From UMGS1840 sp964537245 (lineage in GTDB: Bacteria; Bacillota; Clostridia; UMGS1840): a stretch of DNA of 64,000 nucleotides. The translations under genes and the position numbers were made by a program. The stretch is taken from the NCBI GenBank assembly GCA_964537245.1, contig CAZHZL010000001.1:1-64000 (forward strand), written 5' to 3'. Shown here in pieces: positions 8,356 to 16,792 of the stretch. Numbering within the stretch: position 1 is the stretch's first letter; every line of letters begins with the position of its first letter. The notes under the pieces were generated by a model. The model had not been told where the DNA came from and did not search any database. It saw nothing but the letters and a program-made list of their open reading frames with translations.

Positions 8356-9930
8356 ATGGAGAAAAATAATAAGACGCAATTGCATGATATCTGGCGGAAA
8401 TATGAGCAGATAAAGGAACAGCATATTTTGGAGAACATTGACGAAAATGTGAAGATGTGCTTCCGTTTTTATGAGGGCGACCAATGGTACGGCGTTGAAA
8501 AAAGCGGAGAAAGACTTCCGAAATATAATTTTATCAAGCCGACCGTTGATTATAAGGTGGCTATGGTTGCAAAAAACAATCTTGATATTGTTTATTCGCC
8601 TATGGACGACAACGACAGAATAAAAAACGAAATTTATTCGGGCGTATGTGAAAATTTTAACCAATTTGCAAAAAGCAAGTGGGAAAAAACGAAAATGGAC
8701 AGCAAGCTGTGGGAGGTTGCCAAAAACAGCTGTATATCAGGCGACAGCTATCTGTTTTTCTACAATTCAAATATGGATTCGCAGGTTATCAATAAGGAAA
8801 ATATGTATTTTGCTGATGAAAGCTTAGGCGATATCCAAAAGCAACCGTATATAATTATTTTTGAAAGAAGAAGTGTAGAGGCTGTAAGAGAGGAAGCACT
8901 GAAAAATGGTGTAGAAAAAGAAAAAGTAAATCTTATAGTTTCTGATGATGATGAAAACGAGGATATTTATGACAGACTGAAAAACGATAACTCAATCTGC
9001 ACATCGCTTCTTTATATGTATAAGAAAAATGGCGTTGTGCATTATCTCAAGGCGGTGAGAAATCTTATATATTCGCCTGAATGTGCAATTGAGGGAATGA
9101 AGCTTTATCCGATTGCCTCTTATATATGGTTGAAAAAGTATAATTCTTCAAGAGGCGTTGGCGAGGTTTATGAGATGATACCAAACCAGATAAGCGCAAA
9201 CGCACTTCTTGTAAGAAGAGAAATAAACAACAAAATGACAGGGTATGCAAAGCCTGTTTACAATTCCGATTACATAGAAAACCCTGAAAGTATATCAAAG
9301 ATAGGAACATCAATAAAGGTCAGCGGTCCTGCTGCTGCTAATATAGCCGATGTGTTCGGATATATTTCACCGGCGCCGATGAACAGCGAGGCAAAACAGC
9401 TTCAGGACGAAATACTGAATGTTTCTCAGCAGCTTGGCGGTGCAGGAAGCCTTATCACAAATAGTCTTGACCCTGAGAAAACAAGCGGCTCAGCAATTGT
9501 GGCTGCACAGGAGCAGGCTTCCATTCCGCTTGGTGAGAACAGCGCATTTTTCAGACAGTTTGTTGAAGATGTGGCGAAAATATGGCTTAATATGTGGATA
9601 GTTTATAATCCTGAAGGAATGAAGCTTGAATACGAAAAGGACGGCAAAAAAATGTCGTATGTTATTCCGCAGCATATTCTTCTTAAAATGCAGTTTAATG
9701 TAAGAATTGATATTTCGCCAGTAAATCCGTTTTCAAAGTATGCCCGTGAGCAGTCTTTGGAAAAAGCACTTGACAAAAATCATATTACTTTTGAGGAATT
9801 TGTCGAAATGCTTGACGACAACAGCACAGTACCAAAAGGAAAGTTTTCAGATGTAATAAAAAAACGCACTATGTCGGGAGCTTCGGCAGAGGACGATTTT
9901 GAAAGAAGGCTTAAGGAGGTGAAGCTGTGA
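8356..9930 (+). CDS. Phage portal protein
   Basis: Forms the dodecameric ring at one vertex of the head through which DNA enters and leaves. The 524-residue protein starts with the typical helical segment and a YEGDQWYG motif, followed by KPTVDYKVAMV. The centre has MIPNQISANALLVRREIN, and a glutamine-rich helical part (QLQDEILNVSQQLGG) leads to the crown region near SGSAIVAAQEQAS. Placement directly after terL and the length support a portal of the P22-like or general podovirus type. AAGGAGGAATAAAAA precedes the ATG. The reading frame is complete. Confidence 0.88.
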   Translation: MEKNNKTQLHDIWRKYEQIKEQHILENIDENVKMCFRFYEGDQWYGVEKSGERLPKYNFIKPTVDYKVAMVAKNNLDIVYSPMDDNDRIKNEIYSGVCENFNQFAKSKWEKTKMDSKLWEVAKNSCISGDSYLFFYNSNMDSQVINKENMYFADESLGDIQKQPYIIIFERRSVEAVREEALKNGVEKEKVNLIVSDDDENEDIYDRLKNDNSICTSLLYMYKKNGVVHYLKAVRNLIYSPECAIEGMKLYPIASYIWLKKYNSSRGVGEVYEMIPNQISANALLVRREINNKMTGYAKPVYNSDYIENPESISKIGTSIKVSGPAAANIADVFGYISPAPMNSEAKQLQDEILNVSQQLGGAGSLITNSLDPEKTSGSAIVAAQEQASIPLGENSAFFRQFVEDVAKIWLNMWIVYNPEGMKLEYEKDGKKMSYVIPQHILLKMQFNVRIDISPVNPFSKYAREQSLEKALDKNHITFEEFVEMLDDNSTVPKGKFSDVIKKRTMSGASAEDDFERRLKEVKL

Positions 9931-11048
9931 TGAAGGAAGGTATAATAGAAAAGTTTGTTGAGCAGGCGAAAAAAAACAGCGAGCTTGAAAAAAATCTCGA
10001 AAAAATTAAGTGTGATTTCAAAGCGCTTGAAGAGCAGCTTTTAAAAATTGAAAATTCCGATAGAGCAGCGCTTATTATAGACTTATATAAAGCAGTGTGC
10101 GAAAAGCTTGACAGGTTTTATATAAAAGACGGTTGTTTGTTCTTGGGTGAAAACAATGTCGGAGCGGTTTGTGGAAAAAACGGAGAAAACGGCAAAGACG
10201 GCAGAGACGGACTTGACGGAAAAAATGGAAAAGACGGCGTAAGCCCTGAAATTACAGTTGACGAAAAGAATATTTATGTTAATGGAAAAATTCTTATTCC
10301 GCTCGAAAAATTAAAAGGTAAGGACGGTAAAGACGGAAAAAACGGTAAAACCGAAAAAGGAGGCAGAAGCCTGAGAAGTCTTTTTGACCTTATGACAGAT
10401 TATGGTTTTTCGGCAGATGAGGAAAAATTGAGCCGTGTTGTTGAAAATCTGAGCAGTAAGGATATTGATACCGCGCCTGTAAAGGACAGCGAAAACTTAA
10501 TAACAAGCGGAGGGGTGTATGACAGGCTTAACTGGAAGCTTATAGGAGAAACAACAGTAACGCAGGAGCAGGTGAATGAAGCAGAAGAAGGCGTAACGGG
10601 AGTTATTCTTGATTTGGGAGAACAGATTGAAGACTGGTACGGCGAAACGATGATAAAAATATATGTTCCGGTTTCTTCGGATATTAATACCAATACCGGA
10701 ACCTTAAGAGTTTCATTTGGTGTTACAGAAGCAAATTCTTTATCGTCAGCTTCAAGTAATGAAGCTATTTGCAGTGTGGTATGTAGTCAGAGTGAAAACT
10801 TTTGTTTCATAAAGAAAGAGTGGAAAAACAGCATAATTTTATTATCGCAATGGCTTGATAAAAAAACGCTTTCAGGAACGCAGGTTATGGTAAACGGATT
10901 TTCTGCGTATTCTTATCCATATACTGCCTATGCTACATCTAATCATATAGAAAGAACAATAGAGCAAAAACGCTTTCTGGGAATGACAAGCGGAAATACC
11001 TTTTATTTTCCTGCCGGTACTGAGATAAAAATATACGGAAGATTCTGA
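9930..11048 (+). CDS. Collagen-like phage fibre protein
   Basis: About 372 residues. An N-terminal coiled-coil region (about 5-60) is followed by two runs of Gly-X-Y triplets with GKD, GRD, GLD and GKN units, one near residues 79-99 and one near 127-140, interrupted by a short beta segment. The C-terminal 200 residues form a separate Ser/Thr-rich beta-like domain ending in a hydrophobic IKIYGRF. Such collagen-like trimers occur in phage tail fibres and host-recognition proteins. The start at ATG 9930 shares TGATG with the portal stop and has AAGGAGGTG upstream. Its position between portal and scaffold is unusual. It could be a head decoration or the adsorption protein. Confidence 0.7.
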   Translation: MKEGIIEKFVEQAKKNSELEKNLEKIKCDFKALEEQLLKIENSDRAALIIDLYKAVCEKLDRFYIKDGCLFLGENNVGAVCGKNGENGKDGRDGLDGKNGKDGVSPEITVDEKNIYVNGKILIPLEKLKGKDGKDGKNGKTEKGGRSLRSLFDLMTDYGFSADEEKLSRVVENLSSKDIDTAPVKDSENLITSGGVYDRLNWKLIGETTVTQEQVNEAEEGVTGVILDLGEQIEDWYGETMIKIYVPVSSDINTNTGTLRVSFGVTEANSLSSASSNEAICSVVCSQSENFCFIKKEWKNSIILLSQWLDKKTLSGTQVMVNGFSAYSYPYTAYATSNHIERTIEQKRFLGMTSGNTFYFPAGTEIKIYGRF

Positions 11049-11070
11049 TTGTGAGGCTTGGAGGAAAACA

Positions 11071-11220
11071 GTGAATATGGGAAGACTTTATGAGGAATAT
11101 CAAAGAGAAAATAATGATGAAGGACTCAGCGGATATATAAAAGAAAAGCAAAATGAAATAATTTCAAAATGGCAGAATGAAAGCAAAGAAAAAGAGGTTA
11201 TGGAAGATGAAGAAATGTGA
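11071..11220 (+). CDS. Tiny charged protein (49 aa), unknown
   Basis: A short frame starting at GTG 11071 (or ATG 11077) with GGAGG at 11060-11064. The product is almost wholly charged and helical, with LYEEYQRENNDEGLSGYIKE and a Glu/Lys tail. It overlaps the next small gene by 14 bases. The ribosome binding site and tight packing support translation, but no family is recognised. Confidence 0.5.
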   Translation: MNMGRLYEEYQRENNDEGLSGYIKEKQNEIISKWQNESKEKEVMEDEEM

Positions 11221-11359
11221 TAAATGCAAGCTTGAGTTAAGCTTATACCATGTTACAAAGGAGGTGGTTGACGGTGTAGAGATTAAAAAGAAGGTATATG
11301 TATGCCGTAACAAAAGTTGTTCACAAAAAGAAATTTATGAATTGGAAAAGGGAGTGTAA
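11207..11359 (+). CDS. Small zinc-ribbon protein
   Basis: A 50-residue protein with a CxxC pair near the N-terminus (CDKC) and a second Cys pair CRNKSC near the C-terminus, as in a mini zinc ribbon. Small proteins of this kind are common in Clostridia phage head regions between fibre or portal genes and the scaffold; their role is unknown. The ATG at 11207 is preferred because the CxxC lies three residues in and GAGG lies upstream. An in-frame start at 11177 is possible. Confidence 0.6.
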   Translation: MKKCDKCKLELSLYHVTKEVVDGVEIKKKVYVCRNKSCSQKEIYELEKGV

Positions 11360-11365
11360 AAGAAA

Positions 11366-11980
11366 ATGGATAAAATAAACACCAACAATAAAACTGTTCC
11401 GCAGGTTCTTCCCGATAAGAGAATTTCAGCTTCTCCGGTAAATCCTGCAAACGAAAGCGCTGTTGATGTAAAAAAGCTTTACAATGACTATCTTGTTTTG
11501 AAAAATCAGCTTGATACATTAAGAGCGGAAAACGAAAGACTTTTAAAGCTTGTTTCGGAAAACTTTTCCGGAAAGGAGCATCAATTTGAAAACACAGATG
11601 AAAAGGACGCTTTTATAAAAAATATCATAAGAGAGCGCGACAGATATAAAGCTATTGCTGTTGCAAAGGTAAAGGAAAATATTTTAAACGAAATAAAAAA
11701 GGAATTTTCTGATGTTACTGTTGCGTCGGTAGACGAGCTTCCGAAAGGCTTTCATAAGCTTATTGCTGCTAAAATTGAGCCTGCACTTGCGTACAGAGTG
11801 ATTATGGAAACAGAGAAATTAAAGAAGGATAAAGCACCATCTTCTATGGGAGAATTAAACACTCATTCAGAAAAGGAAAAGGAATTTTATTCTTCAGCAG
11901 AGGTAGACAAGCTTACAAAGAAACAGCTTTCAAATCCTAAAATTATGAACGCTGTAATGAAATCAATGCTTAAATGGTAA
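11366..11980 (+). CDS. Scaffold-like phage protein
   Basis: A 204-residue, mostly helical protein located directly before the coat gene, the position of the scaffolding gene in P22-like phages. A coiled-coil segment (about 37-65, with LKNQLDTLRAENERLLKL) is followed by a charged middle. The C-terminus EFYSSAEVDKLTKKQLSNPK and SMLKW resembles the C-terminal coat-binding tail of clostridial phage scaffold-like proteins. It would template coat assembly and then leave the prohead. Function is inferred from position and composition. Confidence 0.65.
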   Translation: MDKINTNNKTVPQVLPDKRISASPVNPANESAVDVKKLYNDYLVLKNQLDTLRAENERLLKLVSENFSGKEHQFENTDEKDAFIKNIIRERDRYKAIAVAKVKENILNEIKKEFSDVTVASVDELPKGFHKLIAAKIEPALAYRVIMETEKLKKDKAPSSMGELNTHSEKEKEFYSSAEVDKLTKKQLSNPKIMNAVMKSMLKW

Positions 11981-12020
11981 GAAAAAAATAAATTTATAAA
12001 GAAAAAAGGAGAGATAATTT

Positions 12021-12842
12021 ATGTCAATAACAAATTTTAAAGCAACGGTATGGTCAAAGTATATTCAGGATCAGCTTCCTAAATTTACAGTATTTAAAAA
12101 CGACTGTGATTTTAAGTATGAAGGGGAAGCAGGAAAAGGTAAAAAGGTGAAAATTCTCGGCGTTACAAGACCGACAATCAAAAAATATACTCCGGGAACA
12201 GATATGGACGGCGTAGAGGTGCCGGGCGATACAGGAGTATATCTTGAAATCGATCAGTTTGATTACTTCAATTACGGCGTGGACGATATTGATAAAGCGC
12301 AGAGTGTTGACGGTCTTATGAAAGCGCTTTCAGTTGAAGCCACAAGAGCGCTTGCTGAAAACGAGGATACATATATCGCAGAGCAAATTGCTCTTAATGC
12401 AGGTTATATTTCCGATTCAACATCTGTAACAACTGCTGCTGCTGCAAAGAAAGCAATCGACGGTCTTTTTGTTCAGCTCTGGAACAATGGTGTTTCGGCT
12501 AAGGACGATTTGTGCTTGTATCTTACACCTTGGTTCTACGATTTGTTTGAACAGAGACTTGTTGAACTCAAAACATCAAACGACACTCAGATTGAAAACG
12601 GTATTCTCGGTATGTACAGAAGTGCAAAGGTTAAAATGTCAAACAATATTTACAACGACGGCACAGACGACTATATAATTTTAAAAACATCAAAAGCTTT
12701 TGCATATTGCAACGGTATTGACGAATTAAGAGCATACTGCCCTGAAAAGAGATTTATGGACGCAATAAAGGGTCTTAATACCTACGGCGGAAAAATGGTA
12801 AGAGAAAAAGAAGCCGCAGTTTTGAGAGCGCATAATAACTAA
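12021..12842 (+). CDS. Major capsid protein
   Basis: A 273-residue HK97-fold coat protein. The N-terminal pattern SITNFKATVWSKYIQD, then the glycine-rich loop and the segment IDQFDYFNYGVDDIDKAQ, are typical of P22-type coat proteins of Firmicutes phages. The late LTPWFYDLFEQR and C-terminal region NTYGGKMVREKEAAVLRA also fit. A strong AAAAAAGGAGAG precedes the ATG. A long hairpin follows the stop, which may favour this transcript. No maturation protease is nearby, consistent with the P22-like scaffold system. Confidence 0.88.
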   Translation: MSITNFKATVWSKYIQDQLPKFTVFKNDCDFKYEGEAGKGKKVKILGVTRPTIKKYTPGTDMDGVEVPGDTGVYLEIDQFDYFNYGVDDIDKAQSVDGLMKALSVEATRALAENEDTYIAEQIALNAGYISDSTSVTTAAAAKKAIDGLFVQLWNNGVSAKDDLCLYLTPWFYDLFEQRLVELKTSNDTQIENGILGMYRSAKVKMSNNIYNDGTDDYIILKTSKAFAYCNGIDELRAYCPEKRFMDAIKGLNTYGGKMVREKEAAVLRAHNN

Positions 12843-12854
12843 TTTTAAAAAACA

Positions 12855-12889
12855 GGGGACTGTTTAAAAATTATTTTTAAACAGCCCCC
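12855..12889 (+). promoter_or_regulatory. Long hairpin after the capsid gene
   Basis: GGGG-A-CTGTTTAAAAAT (12855-12871) pairs with ATTTTTAAACAGCCCC (about 12873-12888): 16 base pairs with one bulged A. No T-run follows, so it is more likely a partial terminator or a 3' mRNA-stabilising structure that raises coat protein relative to the genes behind it. Confidence 0.6.
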
Positions 12890-12912
12890 TAATTGAACCG
12901 GGAGGTGATAAC

Positions 12913-13845
12913 ATGACATACGGAGAGTTGAAGCTGGCAAGCCTGCAAAAAATGTTTCACGATATAAAAACACTTGAAGAAAACGAAGTTACAAAGCCTT
13001 ATCTTGATAAAATGCCTTATGTAACCAATTGTGCAATAACAAGAGCTTGTACTGTGGGAGAGGCAATAAAAAAGAGTGTAACGGTAAAACGCCTGTATCA
13101 TCCGAATATGATAGAGAATTATAAAAAATATCACAAAAATACTGCATTAATCAGAGAGAGTGTTGTTTTAAAAGCGTCGTCGGGAAAATCTCTTTGTGTT
13201 ACAGTTTGCGGAAAAGGGACATTGACCGTGCTTGATGAGAATGAATTGAATTTTTATACATGTACTTTTGATAACAGCGAGCCGATTGAGTATAAAACGA
13301 AAATCACAAATCCGAATAACGGCAAAGTTACCGTAGTTATAAGAGGTCAGGAAAACTTCTTTTTTTCATATCCGGCGGTTTATGACGCGGAATTTTCAAA
13401 TTCAAACGACATACCGTCTTATGGGAAAAATATTTATTATGATATAACAAAGCTGGCAGATGATTTTTACAGATTTGACAGCAGCAGAAGTATCATTCAG
13501 GATTGTGAAAAAGAAGGTGTTTTTTATGAATTTACAGATGAAAAGACAGTTTCGATTGACGGAGAGGCATACGGAGTGTGGAAAATTCCTTATCTTGCGT
13601 ATCCTTCGGTTATAACTGAAGATACTTCTGATGATACAGAGATAAACCTGCCATATGAGCTTTGTGTTATTCTGCCTTTTTATATAGCAAGTGAGCTCTA
13701 TTTAGAGGATGACAGCGGTCTTAGCATAGGGTGGCGGAACAAATTTGAAAGTTCGCTTTCGGAATATGCAGTTTTAAAAAGAATGTCGGCAAAACGAAAA
13801 TACGAAGTAGTCGAAAGTGCGGGTGGATATTATGGCAGAATTTAA
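12913..13845 (+). CDS. Phage head-to-tail connector-like protein
   Basis: A 310-residue protein directly after the coat gene. It begins MTYGELKLASLQKMF and ends with a helical stretch, LPYELCVILPFYIASELYLEDD then GWRNKFESSL, a pattern seen in adaptor proteins that extend the portal (gp4-like, or tail-completion proteins). Between them is a beta-rich insert with an F/Y-rich stretch near 130-170. AGGAGGTGA stands before the ATG. It overlaps the next gene. The specific role is inferred from gene order. Confidence 0.6.
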   Translation: MTYGELKLASLQKMFHDIKTLEENEVTKPYLDKMPYVTNCAITRACTVGEAIKKSVTVKRLYHPNMIENYKKYHKNTALIRESVVLKASSGKSLCVTVCGKGTLTVLDENELNFYTCTFDNSEPIEYKTKITNPNNGKVTVVIRGQENFFFSYPAVYDAEFSNSNDIPSYGKNIYYDITKLADDFYRFDSSRSIIQDCEKEGVFYEFTDEKTVSIDGEAYGVWKIPYLAYPSVITEDTSDDTEINLPYELCVILPFYIASELYLEDDSGLSIGWRNKFESSLSEYAVLKRMSAKRKYEVVESAGGYYGRI

Positions 13846-15616
13846 AAATATTTCCTCTAATTCAAAGAAAACTCTTACAGTCAGCGATTTTGGAGGTGTT
13901 GACCTTACAAATGCTTCGGGAAAAATATCACATTCAAGGTCTCCTGACGCTGTGAATATGATAAGAGATTCTCGCGGCAAGGTGAAAAAAAGATTTGGTT
14001 ATCGTGAGGTTTATAATTTTGGTGAATGTGTATACGGAATTTTTTATTATACAAGCGGAACTGAAAAAAAGAAGGTTGTTCACGCAGGCTCCAAGCTGTA
14101 TATAGAAGCTGATGAGGGCTACAACCTCATTTATACGGGAATAAATGAAAAAATATCGCAGGGTATTCAGTTTTCAAATAAGCTTATAATAGCAGACGGA
14201 AAGAAGCTTTTGTACTATGACGGTGAGACTGTGGGGGCAGTTGAAGATATTGCACATATTCCTACTATCGTTACAGGACGCAGAAACTCCGGAGGCGGCA
14301 CTTTTTACGAAGGTGTTAATATGCTTAGTACAAAAAGAATTGAAAAATTTTGCGGAGACGGTATGAACTTAGGATTTCAGCTTACGGTGGAAAAATTTGA
14401 TTCGATTGTATACATAAAGTGTAACCGTACAGGAACTGTATGGGAAGAGCTTAACGAATTTTATGATTATAGAGCAGATAAGAATACCGGTCAGATTGTG
14501 CTTACGGTTGCTCCGCCTGAATCTGATGTGGATAACCTGGAAATATGCTATATAGTTAAGAACGATGAATATTTTGATATTATAAATACTTCTACTATAA
14601 TGACGCTTTACGGTGCATATGGTGCGACAGACAGAATTTTCTTGGGAGGAAACAGCGTATATCCGAACAGAGATTATTATTCCGATATAAACGACCCTAC
14701 ATATTTTCCCGATACAAACTACGGTATTATAGGAAGAGATGAAAGTGCGATTGTCGGTTACAGTCTTGTTTCAGATAACCTTTGTGCACATAAGGATAAC
14801 GAGCTTAACGGTGCAAATATGATTTTAAGATATGGTACTGTCGATGAGGAAGGCTCTGCAAGCTTTAAAATAAGCGGAACCTGTATCGGAAGCGGTGCAG
14901 TGAGTCAGAACGGATTCGGGAATATTGATAATGAGCCTGCTTATATTTCAAAAGACGGTGTATGCGCTATAACACCGAGCGATATAATCGGAGAGAGATA
15001 TTCTCAGCTCAGGTCATACTATTTAAACGGTCGTCTTCTTTCGGAAACTGATTTTTCAAAGGCATATGTTGTAACGCACAATCAGTTTTTTATGGTGCTT
15101 TTGAATGATAAAATATATATTTTAGATTCCTTGAAGGCGTCAAGTGAGGGCAATAACTCTTATTCGCACAGGCAGTATGAAGGCTATGTGTGGGAAACGA
15201 TACCGGCAAATATTCTTTTTTCAGACGGGAATGTGCTGATGTTTGGCGGAAAAGAAGGGGCACTATGTGAGTTTTATAATAATGAGGAAAGTGACGAATG
15301 TTATCTTGATAATAAAAAAACATATGAAGCATATTGGCAGTTTTCGAAATTTCTCGGTGATGATTTTTCAAAAAAGAAAACAATTATGCATATATCTGTG
15401 CTTTTTGATGATTATTCTCAAAATACAAAATTACAGTATAAAGACGGGGAATGGAAGGATGTGCTGAAAAAGAACGCCAACAGTATGTTCTTTTCAAAAA
15501 GACTGCACTTAAAAAACACAAAGGACGCGGAGATAAGAATTATAAACAGCGAAAATGAAGCGATGAAGCTTAACACAGTTAAATTAACATATATAAATAA
15601 CGGTAGAATAAAGTAA
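13832..15616 (+). CDS. Phage tail-hub/stabilisation protein, gp10-like
   Basis: A large beta-rich protein of about 594 residues. The start SDFGGVDLTNASGKISHSRS..DAVNMIRDSRGKVKKRFGY is typical of P22 gp10-like proteins, which plug the portal ring and stabilise packaged heads. Repeated blade-like beta segments follow (SQGIQFSNKLIIADGKKLLYYDG; YSQLRSYYLNGRLLSETDF). The ATG at 13832 has GGGTGG upstream and lies inside the end of the preceding gene. Full length for the family. Confidence 0.65.
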   Translation: MAEFKNISSNSKKTLTVSDFGGVDLTNASGKISHSRSPDAVNMIRDSRGKVKKRFGYREVYNFGECVYGIFYYTSGTEKKKVVHAGSKLYIEADEGYNLIYTGINEKISQGIQFSNKLIIADGKKLLYYDGETVGAVEDIAHIPTIVTGRRNSGGGTFYEGVNMLSTKRIEKFCGDGMNLGFQLTVEKFDSIVYIKCNRTGTVWEELNEFYDYRADKNTGQIVLTVAPPESDVDNLEICYIVKNDEYFDIINTSTIMTLYGAYGATDRIFLGGNSVYPNRDYYSDINDPTYFPDTNYGIIGRDESAIVGYSLVSDNLCAHKDNELNGANMILRYGTVDEEGSASFKISGTCIGSGAVSQNGFGNIDNEPAYISKDGVCAITPSDIIGERYSQLRSYYLNGRLLSETDFSKAYVVTHNQFFMVLLNDKIYILDSLKASSEGNNSYSHRQYEGYVWETIPANILFSDGNVLMFGGKEGALCEFYNNEESDECYLDNKKTYEAYWQFSKFLGDDFSKKKTIMHISVLFDDYSQNTKLQYKDGEWKDVLKKNANSMFFSKRLHLKNTKDAEIRIINSENEAMKLNTVKLTYINNGRIK

Positions 15617-15656
15617 GTTACTTATTCACTATTACTTTAAACAGGAGGGATTCATT

Positions 15657-16742
15657 ATGGCAAAAAGTGTCAAGGTGAAATATTTTGATCCTTCCGGAAC
15701 TCCGAGAGACGGTTATATAATTGATAATAAAACATACAAGGATCCGGAAGGGAATGTCAGAGTAGAGCTTGGCTCCGTTGTTGAAACGGCAGACGGAAGC
15801 TACACTCTGACAAAAGACGGCGGAGTAAAAACCGATGTGCTTAAAAAAAATTATGCAAAGGCGGCTGATCAGCTTAAGCTTGCCAGGAACGAAGCAGAGC
15901 TTGCTATAAGAAATAATTACGAATCGCGCTTGCGGGATATAGAAAAATATAAAAATGACGCGAAAGAATATTACGGTAACGCTGTTTTAAAAAACAATCA
16001 GAAAAAAGCACTGAGTGAAAAAAATCTTGCGCAGAAGATGAAGGCTCAGGGAATAAGCGGAGGACCGAGCGAAAGCACGATTCTTGCCAACAATATTTTT
16101 TATGAGGAGCAGAATAACGAGCTTAATCGTGAGCTTAATCAAACGCTTTCGGACTATGATCATCTTCTTTTGAATTTAGAGAGCGATATGGAATATGAAA
16201 TTATGAAAAGTAATTCGGAATATGATTCTGTATACGCGGAGCTTCTTACAGATTTTGCTTCGGCTGAAAGCAGTGAGCAGATGGCGGAAAGAGCGCTTAA
16301 TGCGAGCAACTATCAGTTCAGAACAAACTATGACAGAGAAGTTTATGAAGATGAAAGAGATTATGAAAGAGGCGTTTTTGAAAGCGACAGACAGTATGAT
16401 TTTGAATACGCAACCGATTTGAGAGACTATATGCGTGATGTTTTTGAGAGTGACAGGCAGTATAACTTTGAATATACAACTGACTTGAGAGATTATCAGC
16501 GCGGGGTTTTTGAAAGCGACAGGGAATATAACAGAGATGTTTTGGAGAGTGACAGAAACTACAAGCTTTCTGCTTCAAAAGCAACTCAAAGCTCAAAAAG
16601 CTCCGGTAATGATGACTATCAGAAAAGACTGGCGAATGCAAAAGCACTTGCTGATTTTGGCGATTTCAGCGGCTATGCCGAGCTTTTCGGATGGACTAAA
16701 GAACAGAAAGAAAGAGCGGAAAGAGAATATTATATAAAATAA
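15657..16742 (+). CDS. Repeat-rich phage internal protein, unknown
   Basis: 361 residues. Residues 60-220 are helical and very charged. Residues 225-303 contain nearly identical 22-residue units with the core RGVFESDRQY.FEY.TDLRDY, present about two and a half times, preceded and followed by degenerate copies. The C-terminus has LADFGDFSGYAELFGW, a motif common to Firmicutes phage structural proteins. A GDFSGY end and a helical repeat body suggest an internal or ejection protein rather than a fibre. It is the last gene of the cassette and has AGGAGGG upstream. Confidence 0.6.
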   Translation: MAKSVKVKYFDPSGTPRDGYIIDNKTYKDPEGNVRVELGSVVETADGSYTLTKDGGVKTDVLKKNYAKAADQLKLARNEAELAIRNNYESRLRDIEKYKNDAKEYYGNAVLKNNQKKALSEKNLAQKMKAQGISGGPSESTILANNIFYEEQNNELNRELNQTLSDYDHLLLNLESDMEYEIMKSNSEYDSVYAELLTDFASAESSEQMAERALNASNYQFRTNYDREVYEDERDYERGVFESDRQYDFEYATDLRDYMRDVFESDRQYNFEYTTDLRDYQRGVFESDREYNRDVLESDRNYKLSASKATQSSKSSGNDDYQKRLANAKALADFGDFSGYAELFGWTKEQKERAEREYYIK

Positions 16743-16754
16743 TTCATAAAAAAT

Positions 16755-16785
16755 AGACTGTGGTCAAAACAAATAGCCACAGTCT
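16755..16785. terminator. Bidirectional terminator at the end of the phage cassette
   Basis: Perfect 9-bp stem AGACTGTGG (16755-16763) and CCACAGTCT (16777-16785), with T-rich sequence on both sides. It ends the cassette (+) and the convergent gene at 16793-17356 (-). Confidence 0.8.
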
Positions 16786-16792
16786 AAGCTTT

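Larger units (their letters stand above)
6355..16742 (+). mobile_element. Orphan phage head-and-packaging cassette (P22-like order)
   Basis: Eleven co-directional genes encode small terminase, large terminase, a small membrane protein, portal, collagen-like fibre, two tiny proteins, a scaffold-like protein, coat, a connector-like protein, a gp10-like protein and a repeat-rich internal protein (some small ones overlap). Terminases, portal, scaffold, coat and tail-accessory genes follow the P22 order, and as in P22 there is no prohead protease. No integrase, repressor, replication, tape-measure, holin or endolysin gene is visible on either side. It sits between a terminator (6229-6274) and a bidirectional terminator (16755-16785). 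It may be a degraded prophage, part of a satellite, or a domesticated particle; the reading frames appear intact. Confidence 0.7.
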
